A DNA stretch of 64,000 bases from Malachius bipustulatus (lineage: Eukaryota; Arthropoda; Insecta; Coleoptera; Melyridae): assembly GCA_910589415.1 (NCBI GenBank), contig OU342630.1, positions 78,674,186-78,738,185 on the forward strand, given 5' to 3'. Position 1 is the stretch's first letter. Each line of letters begins with the position of its first letter. Shown here piece by piece: positions 34,807 through 45,403 of the stretch. The notes under the pieces are model-generated. The model saw only the letters and a list, made by a program, of their open reading frames with translations, made no database searches and had not been told where the DNA came from. The position numbers and the translations under genes are program-made.

Positions 34807-36625
34807 AAGACGCGTTAATTGCCCGTGTCTGGCCCGGGTTAAGAATAGGCAGACCGCCATGCAGCGTGTCGTAAGAGGCGGCAGAAGCATCAAAATTTCT
34901 ATTCTTTAAGAATAGGCAGTCCGCCATGCAGCGTGTCGTAAGAGACGACAGAAAGCATTGTATCGAGCACGGAAGGCTCGAAGGTCAAGAAACGGATTAC
35001 TGTTATTTCCAGTTGCTTTATGAGGAAGCACAAGTCAGAATGTCTGGATGACATTACAATTTTACTCGTGTCCATCCCAGATGACACAAAGAGTTTGAAG
35101 ACAGGCAGTCTGCTGAGCTAGCATGTCATATTAGGAAGAATAGCTCCATTTTCTTCTTAAGACAGTGAGTCTGTTTTTTCGTATAAAGCGTATAAGTGCC
35201 AAAAGCGATTCAAAAGACTTCAAAGGTTCAGAAGGTTTGAAGCGAATCAAAAGGGCATAACGGATGTAAAGGAAGGTGAACTTTCCGATTAACGAAATGT
35301 TGTCCGACGAGTTGAAGTAAACTGTCGAAAGATTATTAAATTGCGCTACAAGTGCGCCAATTCTGTAAATAATTCGCAGAAGCATTATTAGAGTTGATGA
35401 GTTATATATGGAGTAGGTATCCATAGAAAATCCTTATCAGTATAGGAGGGTCGAATCAGTTGACCCGAATTCTAACAAATGGTGTCAAAAATAGACAGAC
35501 ATAAGTTTGATATAGGCAAAGTTTATTAGAGTAGTTCAAGGAATAGGTTGAGAATAGTATACAGGGCGAAATTTTGGGCTTCCGAATCGTGGCATTGGAG
35601 GGTCTGAGGTAGGTGTCACCCTGTTATCCGCTCAGTTCTCCGTGTGACGATGACGGAGGACCAAGATTCGACCTGGAAGATTACTTATCGAAATTAAAGG
35701 AATATTTAATGGAAATTCGAAATATAAATCAGCATAGGTTAGATAATTATCTAGGTATGTTATTATGCACATATAATCGCCTATAATTAATAATTAGTCA
35801 TAGGAAGGCTAGAATTAATCAATAAGGTGAAGTTAAGGTGAAAGATAGAAGCAGACACCTGAATGATGAACAACAAAAGGTAAGGGTTATGATGAACTCT
35901 GTTCAGGTGATGCAACTAGAAACCAGTTTCCTTGTGACCTCAAAATATCTGACGTGCATAAATCGTCAGGAAATCATAGATAAATGGGAGGTAAGGGATA
36001 AAGAATTTCCTCCAGGGGATGAAATTAATTCATTAAATAAGGTCAGGTTCAGACCAGGGAATTAACAAGTTAAGTATTCCAGGAACAAACCAATAATGGA
36101 TAATAAAGATCCAAGGTCAATGACACACAATCAATGGATCAAAAATATTATTCACGGAATTTTTCAAAGTTAGAAACTTTTGACTTAAGGAGGAAAATTC
36201 AATTTAAATTTTCAAACGTCATAATAGACGAGAAAATACGGCCCAGTAAATGAATGAAGCTGGAAAAGGCAGGATGGTTACTCCCATTGAGTAAGCATCT
36301 GGTCTGTTCGACAGAGATCGAACAATTATCATTGTTATTGTAAATTTTGATATGTATTTTGTATTAAAACTAACAGTAAGGTTAGATTGTAGACTAACAG
36401 CAAGGTGCTGTAGAGAAAATAGAAATGTACTGTATTGTAGAAATAAAATTAGGAGTGAATGCATAAGGTATAGGGTGAAAATTAAATAAAATGACGGACT
36501 GAATTAATAAAATGTGATTTTCAAAAGGTGACAACACGAACTGCAAGTGTGAGGACATTAGTGAATTTCAATTAAAATACAGAAACGTCATAAACAATTT
36601 CGTGAATTCATCCGCGATCGGTACC
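34807..36625 (+). other. gag-pol to env spacer of the retroelement
   Basis: This 1.8-kb interval has no open frame above 100 codons and no RT motif. It begins with the tandem hairpin repeat at 34841-34958. Diverged echoes of the repeat appear near 35097-35140 (GACAGGCAGTCTGCTGAG) and 35158-35180. It probably holds the splice acceptor for env, but no single candidate stands out; CAG near 36583 is one possibility. Confidence 0.6.
34841..34958 (+). repeat. two-copy 67-bp-period hairpin repeat
   Basis: Copies at 34841-34890 and 34908-34958 share AAGAATAGGCAG(A/T)CCGCC followed by ATGCAGCGTGTCGTAAGAG. Each folds into a 5-bp stem with an AAGAG loop: GTCGT/GCGGC at 34868-34882 and GTCGT/ACGAC at 34935-34949. 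The two substitutions between copies keep pairing in RNA as U-G versus U-A. The position just after the gag-pol stop suggests an RNA-level role. Confidence 0.7.
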
Positions 36626-38614
36626 ATGCATATCCTAACGTCAATAAGTTTTCTACTAGGGCTAGTTCAGTGTTGGAGCTTGATAGCCTACGACTGTGAA
36701 GATGTGCGAACAAACATATCAACAGTTTCAATCAAGGATGTAGCAGAATGTCCAGAACCAGAATCAGAATACGTTGTGGAAAAGGTAGACGTCAGCGTCA
36801 TCCAGCGAAACCAGGTGAAACTCCAGAAGGTGATGACTTGTTTAGTAGAAGTCATCCAAACCAAATTCTATTGTGGTCACTTATCACACAGTTCTGTGGT
36901 CAGTGGAAGTATGTCAAGCTATGTATATCAGCTGGGAGCACAACAATGCCAAGAAGTACACAGATACAAAACCTTGCGCCTATTCAATCAAGTAATAGGA
37001 CAAATAGTTATGAATGGAAGTACACAAGCTTCCTTGACAATACATGGAACCTTGCACGCAAATGGGTACTGCGAAGGAATCAGCTACCAAGAAGCAGGGA
37101 ACTTCTGGGAAAATATTGTAATTGTAGCAGCTATAACGATCAAGACGAGAGACTATTTTGCTAGCGTCAAAATCGAAGAAAATGAAATCAGTTTATTGAG
37201 TGGAATCACGTGTCCATATTTGGCTGAATATTGTTTTGATACAGTGTACGGAGAAACCGTATGGGAAGAAGAAAGAGAATCCGGGTGTTTAAACTACTTT
37301 ACCTTGCTCTATACAGGTAAAGCAAGACAAGTCACCAGTCGAACCACGAAGGAGAAATTTATGATCGTGGAAAGCAATGATAAAATCTTCGCCCTCACTA
37401 TGGTGAAGAAAATTTCATTGTGCGGCGACGAAGTGTGGCAGACTGAACACCCTAGGCTGGTGTTGACAATAAATAACACAGCCTTGACGCAAACTTCAGG
37501 TATGAAACTGATACCTCAGAATACTGACCTACTCATGTACATGAACAGTAAATTTCTGTACATAGAGCAGGCTTACAAAGGAGAATTGGAAAGATTATAT
37601 CTAGATGTCCTACATAGAAGATGTCTACTACAGCGAGAAATCCTGAGGAACCGGTTACTAATGGCTCCATTTTCACCAAACGCTGTCAGCCAGCTGTTGA
37701 AAAATGAACCAGGATACGTAGGAAGAGTTTTGGGAGAAGTCCTTTATATCATGAAATGCACTCCCAAGGTAGTGATAATCAGGCGTACCTCAGAGTGTTA
37801 TAATGAGTTACCCATCACTCTAGATGAAAAACCTTATTTCATGTCTCCAATCACTCATGTAATACAGGTTTATGCTGAACAGATAGAGTGCAACGGTGTC
37901 GCGCCTCCTCTATATGAAATAGATACTGAATGGGTAGGACTAACGCCGTATCCGACTGGGAAGAGAGATCCAGAGAAGTTGCCAGTGGAAGCCAAGCCGA
38001 AACTGACGTTCAAACCGATATTGCCATTAGGACAAGCAGGACTCTACACCCAGGAAGAAGTCAACAAGGTGCAGCGACTATTGACGTTTGGGATCGAACG
38101 TAAAGCCGTCGAAAACATTATCACGCGTCGTGTCGCGGGAATGCCCACAAGTGGACAAGGGTATTCCACTCTCGGAATCTTCAACCCGGAAGAGTTGAAG
38201 GAACTAACGCGATCTACACTCAAACAAACTTGGGGTTGGTTTGTAGATCTAGGAACTTTTATCAGTGGAGTTATCGGATTCTATGTGGTCTTTAGAATCT
38301 GTAAATACGTAATTGGAGTAGTGTTAAATGGACTACACTTGTATCAAACTCTAGGTTACGGGTGGAAACTCCTCGCGTGCATCTGGAATTCGCTCACGGT
38401 AATGTTAGTGCAAAAACATTTGTGGAAACAAACGCGAGAAAGTGCAGACGAGAAGGAACTTGAGACAATAAACGTGACTGAATCACACGTAAACGAAGTG
38501 CGTACCGAACGGGAAGCTGAAGGACAAGGTCAGGTGGTGCACGTACTATATCCTACGTTGCCTCATAATGCAAACCCAACTCACTGGACAGACAAGGTCA
38601 GTGCCACGACCTAG
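36626..38614 (+). CDS. env: env-like membrane glycoprotein
   Basis: A 662-residue intact ORF, third in the retroelement. I chose the ATG at 36626 because the open frame upstream starts only with GTG and because this ATG places a hydrophobic signal peptide (about residues 2-17) at the N-terminus. The ectodomain has many cysteines, including a YCGHLSHSSVV string near residues 81-91, and NxT/S sites. A long hydrophobic segment near residues 545-570 (ISGVIGFYVVFRI to VIGVVLNG) is the likely membrane anchor, and a second hydrophobic stretch and a charged cytoplasmic tail follow. From memory, the cysteine layout and the YCG(M/H)xSH-type motif resemble glycoproteins of chuvirus-like negative-strand viruses and related captured insect retroelement envelopes, rather than baculovirus-F-type errantivirus Env. 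That assignment is an inference. Expression would need splicing or a separate promoter. Confidence 0.8.
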   Translation: MHILTSISFLLGLVQCWSLIAYDCEDVRTNISTVSIKDVAECPEPESEYVVEKVDVSVIQRNQVKLQKVMTCLVEVIQTKFYCGHLSHSSVVSGSMSSYVYQLGAQQCQEVHRYKTLRLFNQVIGQIVMNGSTQASLTIHGTLHANGYCEGISYQEAGNFWENIVIVAAITIKTRDYFASVKIEENEISLLSGITCPYLAEYCFDTVYGETVWEEERESGCLNYFTLLYTGKARQVTSRTTKEKFMIVESNDKIFALTMVKKISLCGDEVWQTEHPRLVLTINNTALTQTSGMKLIPQNTDLLMYMNSKFLYIEQAYKGELERLYLDVLHRRCLLQREILRNRLLMAPFSPNAVSQLLKNEPGYVGRVLGEVLYIMKCTPKVVIIRRTSECYNELPITLDEKPYFMSPITHVIQVYAEQIECNGVAPPLYEIDTEWVGLTPYPTGKRDPEKLPVEAKPKLTFKPILPLGQAGLYTQEEVNKVQRLLTFGIERKAVENIITRRVAGMPTSGQGYSTLGIFNPEELKELTRSTLKQTWGWFVDLGTFISGVIGFYVVFRICKYVIGVVLNGLHLYQTLGYGWKLLACIWNSLTVMLVQKHLWKQTRESADEKELETINVTESHVNEVRTEREAEGQGQVVHVLYPTLPHNANPTHWTDKVSATT

Positions 38615-38867
38615 GAAGTCATTAGCAAGTGCGGTTAATTACTATCGTACGTGACTTCATACGTAAGTGTCTTCGTCAACTATACCTTAGACTATATACA
38701 TAAATGGGAGGAGGTGTTATCCTCAGATCATGTATAGGTATAAGCATGTATTATTAGCATAACTTAGACTTAAGTTATTGATAGGCTATCTCCTACTACT
38801 AAGGGTAGATTATAGGGGTAGGGGGTTAACAAATCGACAAGTTTTGTAAAACAAGAATCGATTTGAC
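38615..38867 (+). other. 3' untranslated region of the retroelement
   Basis: The short interval from the env stop to the polypurine tract has no open frame or motif of note. Confidence 0.6.
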
Positions 38868-38878
38868 AAAAAAGGGAG
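38868..38878 (+). promoter_or_regulatory. polypurine tract
   Basis: AAAAAAGGGAG, followed by TTA and then the 3' LTR at 38882, is the expected plus-strand primer site for reverse transcription. Confidence 0.85.
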
Positions 38879-38881
38879 TTA

Positions 38882-40962
38882 TGTAAAGGATCGAATAGAT
38901 AATCCAATTTCTATAATTATTTAATATTTAAGAATTTTATAAAGTTAATAAAACTCTTTCAAGATGATGTAATCCAATTTATGGAACGTCCGAATTTAGA
39001 TTTCATTACATAAGCAGAAGGGAAATATAATATAAGCGGGCATTGAAGCAATAATTCTGGTAAGGTCAGCACCAGGGAAACCAAATACGCCTGTAGTCCG
39101 ACGGCGGCACAGGAAGGTAAAGTCATTAATAAAGACCCAACTCGAAATTAAAACTCAAGAGAACAGATTAGAATTATTTTCCCAGATTAAAAACTGCTCA
39201 AAAATCATGTAGAGCCTTTTAGTAGGATGCTAATTATCAAAACCAGATGGTCAGCGGCGTGAGTACAGAGAGACATTGTTGAATTAATAGCCGCCAGACT
39301 AAACTATTGTATAAAAGATTAAGTTTCGGACGTGATCAAAACTGCGTTTTCGAAAAACCGCTGAGTGAGGTCAATTGCAGTTGTGGGAACGAAAACCATT
39401 CAACTGAAAAAGGCGGAGTTAGTGAGAGGGCGGTTCCAAATTATTTAATGAGAGAAAAAGAGGAAAATATTCGGACATCGGCATCAGAACTCTGATTGGG
39501 AAATTAAGTAGCTTGGGGGTAAAACGTCTAAGCCAGGGAGTTAAGAAGTAGGCGGTCAAACCGACTAACTCGAAAAAGTGGGAATTAAAAATTTCAGAGA
39601 GGAAAAAAGGAGTCTCCTTTCAGCTGTCGTCGTAACAGTTTGGGGAACGCGAAAAGTCTCTGGTAGTTAACCAGAACAATTAATCTAATTGGCGTCGCGA
39701 CGGTTATCCGCGAAATTAGTCTTGTTATTTAAAACAAAGTGTTTGTTAGCTAAGTAAAAATTAGTTACGCGAAGTAGAACCGCGAACTTTCTTGAAGTTG
39801 ATTAAGAAAATTATTCTTCAATAATTTTTAGTTAAAGTATTCGCAGTTATTTGTGAGTGAATAATCAGTTATCCCGAATAGGAATAATAATTATTACACG
39901 GTCGTAATACGGGTAATGTCTCAGTGAAGTGCCCAATAATTGGATTCTTTGGATACATTCGGATTTTCCTTAAAAGGAGAAAGGTCAGAGATTTCTGTAT
40001 ACTAATACTTATGTACTTTGGTATATTTTGGAACCTTAAGGGTTACCGTTCAATAAAGTCAGACAATTTAATAGACAGTTGTGGATGAATAACCCACAGG
40101 TTGCTAAATAAAATACACCTTGAGTGTGTCGTGTCAAAAAGGCACTAAGATTTTTTTTTTGATGTTGTTATATACCAAGGTAAATAATTTTGTAATTATT
40201 TACTACTTGTAAGGTATGGTTACTGTAATAAAGGATAAAGTACCAACTATTAATCAAAGATTGATTTTACCAATAAAGGGGTAAATAAACTTAATTACTA
40301 GGTATTATTATTATTAAAGGTAATAGTTTATATTATATCTCTCACAATTTCGATGCATCCGTGAGGGAAAATTAAGTGAAATCTATTGTAGATATTAGGG
40401 GTATATTATAGCTATCAAATTATATAGTGTTTTGTACGTTTATATTATTATTTTATAAATAAAATTTATTAAATTAAATTCATGAATTTAATTTTGCTCA
40501 CCCAGACATATTAAAATTAAACAAAACGAATGGTCTGTTAAGTGATATAAATAACATAGAGAAAATTTCATTAAATTATTTTTTTCTATTTAATTTTCTT
40601 AATTTCAATCAGACCAACTAAACAAAAGAAAAAGCTAAGTTAGGAGTGTAATTAACTCTCCTAAGACATAATATAAAAAACAGGAACACTAATAGTTCCG
40701 AATCAGAAGAGAGGCCTGGGCAGAGTCATTGAAAATTATTTTTTTTTTTAAGGTACGTATAGATTTTTTTTTCTATTGTTTCTCTTTAGTGAATTTGACA
40801 CTCGAGATCGCCACGGTGTATGCCAGTGGTCAGATCCGGCTCCACGACTTCCTTTCAAAAACTTTAGTTCCGCTCGGCTAAAAAATCAAAAGGTTGACTA
40901 TCAACAGGGGACCTCGTAACCGGTTGTCTTGCATAAACAGGCAGGAGGCCCGCGTTGCTACA
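38882..40962 (+). repeat. 3' long terminal repeat, 2081 bp
   Basis: Same length and same sequence as the 5' LTR apart from C at 39345 (G at 28372). It ends TACA directly before the ACAT target duplication. Confidence 0.95.
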
Positions 40963-40966
40963 ACAT

Positions 40967-42059
40967 TACCTCAGTACAAAACTTAATAATTTCTTCACTA
41001 TATTGGTCCTACTTGATAACTGCACTGCATAACCTCTACTCTTTTAAACAATAATAAGTCCTGGTCGCGTTCGATTGGCCGCCTATGGATTTTGGGTGAA
41101 CATGCCATTGCGATCCACCCATTCTCTTTAAAATATTGCTAAATTTTCAGCACGAGTGTTTTTCTGTTTCTGAATTTTCTGGTTCTCTTTGATATTGACC
41201 TTGAAAAGTAATATCCGAAAGAATGCGACTTCTCGACCTATTTCATAATACTATTGATTGATTATGCTTCATATAAAAATATTGATGTTGAAGTATTTAC
41301 ATTACTGCGAAAGGTATCAGTAGGTCATAATATAGCCAGCGATATCATCTACCTACTTCTTTGTCAGGGGCACAAAAGTGCTCATTTGGCAACAATATTG
41401 ATGAAAATATAAAAAGGAAATAGAGCGTCAATTTCTTTTCTGTAAGTGTTATTGGTTTCTCATTTCCCATTCAAATAATATTGATTTGTACTTCGATAAA
41501 GAGGAGGTGTCTGGTGAAAAATCGTGTTCCATTTGAGTTATAACTTGGCAAGTGGCGTGTAATTAATCACTTTTGGCAGTTCTTGAATGAACAAAAAGAA
41601 TATTTTCGCGTAACAGTAGTCTTTTGTCTTGAAAATGAAATGAATACGCTTCTTTTGTTTATCACGATAGGTACATTATATTATATTGTTGAAGTGGAAT
41701 TAAAAACCATTATTGAAAAACTATACCTACCTTGCAACTTACATAAAAGTTTGTTGAACTATTATTATGAAGTGTACAATGGCTTTTCTAGCAAGCCAAC
41801 TTTTAGAGCTAGAAAGCTTTTCAAATACCTAGCCGTTCATTGTCATCTTGTTAGTGATAGATGTAGTTGTTCAAATAATATTTATCTACTTACTTATTAT
41901 CATAATTTTTCATTAAAAATATAGATTTTCAAGGAAAAAAAAATAGTTGAAACAACGTTGTCTGATTAGATAGCATTTATATTATAAAAAATTAGAAAGG
42001 TTCAAATTCATTTCACTTTAAGCGAATTCGTTTTAAAGTATGTATATCTATACCTAAAC
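40967..42059. other. intergenic sequence, no gene assigned
   Basis: A 113-codon open frame at 41583-41924 is AT-rich, has no recognised motif and uses low-complexity residues (L, Y, N), so I do not call it a gene. Nothing else was seen. Confidence 0.4.
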
Positions 42060-43577
42060 CTTCTTGCGCATCAATCACATAAATAATGGATTTTTATGCG
42101 CTTCAATTATGAATATTTTAACCACTTTTTACATTGGCTTTCTGAAATTGCTAATGGTATTTACTATCATATTTGAGCTTTCATTGGATTATTGGGATTT
42201 TTTGGTGTATTATTATGGTCGCCTACACTATGAAAATTTCACTTCGATCCCTTTTACTTTTGACCCTTTTCCTATACACGCCACTGCCTAAACATTAAAG
42301 TAATTTACACGACCTTGAAAATCTAAAGAAGTTAGTCTCATGTTGTTGATTTAGTTTCGAAGTTTTTTTTCATCTTGCAAATACAGGGGTTGAAAAATAC
42401 CCATTTTTACAAAAACTCAAATGGTCGCCATTTTTAAACGCCTCAACCGATTTTACTCAAATGTAATATCCTCGGTAATATCAGCAGGGCACTACTCACT
42501 CCCCCAAAAATTTCAGACCCCTAGGTTGAAAAGTGCGACCTAAAATGGAGGGAGAAGAACGGATTTTTTCGTAATTTGAATGGACACCCTGTAGTAGTAA
42601 CACTATGTTAGGCAATTTTTTTAAACGAAAATCTAAAGTCCTCTAAAAGTTGTACAAAACTGCAAAATTTCGTTCACTAATCTTGGAAGATGAAGCTACA
42701 GGGGCGTTTTCAATTCTAAAATTTGAATTTTCGAGAAATTAAACCAATGTATTTTTTTAATATCTCCGCTATTTTTATCATTGGCGTCTTGAAATTTTAC
42801 TAAATTCAAATTTATTAGTATAGCTGTCCACTCTGAAAATTTCAGTTCAATTCTTTCAAAAATGTGCTCATAAATTCATAGTTACCTACAGAAATTTATA
42901 CATTTTTACCCTTTCCCTACCCACGCCACTGGCTTATTAATAGAAATACATAGTTCAAAATTTATTGCATTACCTTAAATTTCAAATAATTGTCTTCCAA
43001 TATTGGTAATTTGGGTGAAAAGTTTTTTCTATCTTGCTTATTCAAGGGTTCAAAAAATAGCCCTTTTCCCTAAAATTCAAAAGGCCGCCATTTTGAAACG
43101 GCTTAACCGATTTTGCTCAAATGCAATTTTTTCAATACTAACGTCAAGTTCGAAAAATTTACTTCCAACCCTGTTAATTTGGTTTCAAAGTTTTTTCCAT
43201 CTTGCTTATACAGGGGCTCACAAAATAGCCGTTTTCCCTAGAATTCAAATGGCACCATTTTGAAACGGCTTGGTCGATTTTGCTCAGATACAATACCAGA
43301 CCACTCCTTATGGATATTTTACTCCCACAAAAATTTCAGTCCTCTATATTGAAAACTGCGACCAGAAACCGTGCCTCATGGACGGTTACTTTCGAAATTT
43401 GAAGGGACACCTGTAAGTAGAAGTAACGCGACTTTGAGAATTTTTTTAACGTAAATCCAAGATAATCCAAAAGTTTTTGAAACTGTAAAATTTCGTTCAC
43501 TAATCTTGAAAGATTAAGCTACAGGGACGTTTTGAAAATCGATAAATTGATTTTGGAGAAATATATACAATCATATA

Positions 43578-44337
43578 CAGGGTGAGGCGGGAGAACCTTA
43601 GGGCATTTTTATGTGAAAAAGTCTTGGGAATAGAAGTCTAGAAATTTGTATATGTATGATTTCAATTTTGACGAGTTGACCCCACCCCACTTCCGGTTAT
43701 ACCGGAAGTTGCTATCAACTTTCTTATTTTAAATAGGACATATTATTACCTTTTGATTGCTTGAAAAAATGTAATAAAAATGATGTTTTTATTTCAAATG
43801 TGTAACAAGTGAGTTATGAGTTATAAACAAATAAATCGCAATTTCCCACTTTCAAAGCAGCTTAGATCGAAACTGGGCCAAGATATCGGAAAACGGCTTA
43901 CATGTCTCCATCTCATCTTTTAATGTACTTTGTGGTACAGAAATATTTAAAAAAAAATCTGCGTTTTTTTTTTCTTTTGAAAATCGCCAATTTGAAAAGT
44001 TGAAAGCATACTCGCAGTATATTTTGACAGTAGTTTGTCGAAATTAATCCAACTTAGTGCCTTGAATGCGCTTGGATTTTCAAAAATCGCATTTAGTTAA
44101 TTGTACTTTTATTCAAAACACAGTAAGTGATCCTGCTGAGAAAAAAAACTAGGGGTGTAATTTGAAAAAAAGAAAAACAAATAGAGGATGGTTACTTGGA
44201 TGGGTTGAACCGCGTGAAGTTGTGTTGAGCGTAAAAGCCGTAAAGCCTTTAGGGGTTTATTTGACATTTCCCAAATTTGTTTCTGTTTCGAAATAACGCG
44301 GATATCCCTTGATAAAGAAAAAAATTGGGGTTCCCTG
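43578..44337. mobile_element. chimeric foldback-type element, 760 bp
   Basis: The ends are CAGGGTGAGGCGGGAGAACC after TA (43576-43577) and TTGGGGTTCCCTG before TA (44338-44339), but the halves are not complementary. The left half has GAGTTATGAGTTATAAACAAATAAATCGC, CGGAAAACGGCTTACATG and nearby strings, which resemble the inner arms of the foldback at 53960-55420. The right half matches the right half of the foldback at 17511-18257 (GTAATTTGAAAAAAA, GGATGGTTACTTGG, GCCGTAAAGCCTTTAGG). It looks like two foldback families joined near 43960. Confidence 0.7.
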
Positions 44338-44876
44338 TATAGATTACTATTTAGCAGTTTGATAGCAAAATGGAAACAAGCTTCTTATCGGAATTACCTA
44401 TAATAATATTTGATACCAGCAAAATCCTAGTTAAATAAATACATGTTAGTGTTAGTGTTAATGAAAATCGCTGGAAATATCATGCATATTCTAAGGAAAT
44501 GAAATTTGCATTATTACTTCCTACCTATAAATTATAAGAAATAAGATTTTCGCCTTTTCACTTTCCATTTGAGATTTGGAATATGCTAACACGAACTAGG
44601 ATCTTATGTAAATTTTTGAGATAAGCCAGCCATTGAAAGTTACTCAGAAGTCTGATAACATCGAAATAGGCAAAGTAGTGGGAAATAGCTATTACGTAAA
44701 ATTTCTAATAATGATTCTAATAATTGCAATAATCATTAAAATAATATACAAAAATTATGATTGAAATGAAATGAAATTTTAATCTTCAAGAGGAAAATTT
44801 ATACAAAAAATGATGAAAACTTTTAATAGTTTTTCCCCATCCTCCGAAACACCTTTTGTTTATTTTCTGTATATAT

Positions 44877-44911
44877 AATAGTGTATTTTTTTTATAAAAA
44901 AATACACTATT
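44877..44911. repeat. 35-bp AT-rich palindrome
   Basis: AATAGTGTA and TACACTATT flank a T-run/A-run centre, forming an almost perfect hairpin. Confidence 0.8.
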
Positions 44912-45028
44912 GAGGACGACATCACTTTTCGAAAATCACCCAAACTCATCATCAAATGTCCACCGATCCTGACCCCCAGATAACGAAAAAGTGATTTTTC
45001 AAAATTCACCTGCCCACGATATATATAA

Positions 45029-45181
45029 TATATTGATGGAAAATTGTTAAGGGCTATAGGCAAAAGTCTTTTTTTAAAGTGTGGTCTTTATTATAATATC
45101 AACGTTTCGACCGAACAATTTGGGTCATCTTCGGGATTTAATTTAATTTCTAGCCCTTAACAATTTTCCATTAATATATTT
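45029..45181 (-). repeat. short inverted-repeat element with hairpin motif
   Basis: Arms of about 29 bp (TTGATGGAAAATTGTTAAGGG at about 45032-45052, complement CCCTTAACAATTTTCCATTAA at about 45155-45175) enclose about 100 bp. On the minus strand the centre reads CCGAAGATGACCCAAATTGT then TCGGTCGAAACGTT, where GACC can pair with GGTC just before GAAAC. This layout recalls the conserved hairpin seen next to Penelope-like elements and some hammerhead-type ribozymes; assignment is uncertain. Confidence 0.6.
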
Positions 45182-45403
45182 ATTTGGCAATTACTTCTAT
45201 TATAATAATATAATATATTGTATATATATTATTTATTTCTCCAAAATCACGAAATTTCGATTTTAAAAACGCTCCTGTAGCTTTATCTTTCAAGATTAGT
45301 GAACGAAATTTTGCACTCTTATTTAACTTTAGGAATAATTTCGATTTTCATTAAAAAAATTTCCCTTCAAAATTCGGAAAATCCGGTTTCTGTCACCTCA
45401 TTT

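Larger units (their letters stand above)
27909..40962 (+). mobile_element. LTR retroelement, gag-pro-int plus env, no RT
   Basis: This complete 13,054-bp element has two 2081-bp LTRs starting TGTA and ending TACA. It is flanked by an exact 4-bp duplication, ACAT (27905-27908 and 40963-40966). Internal order: a leader with a primer-binding-like site, a gag-protease-integrase ORF (31027-34806), a 1.8-kb spacer with hairpin repeats, an env-like ORF (36626-38614), a polypurine tract (38868-38878) and the 3' LTR. The LTRs show one difference by eye (28372 G, 39345 C), so insertion was recent. A 4-bp duplication, a GPY/F-type integrase tail and a third ORF fit the Gypsy (Metaviridae/errantivirus-like) group. 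Reverse transcriptase and RNase H coding sequence is not visible anywhere inside. Confidence 0.93.

Noticed and set aside
36748..37164. 138-codon frame inside the env ORF
   Set aside because: Alternative-frame shadow of env with no signal peptide or motif.
41583..41924. 113-codon open frame
   Set aside because: AT-driven composition (Leu, Tyr, Asn), no recognisable domain, no splice or promoter context.
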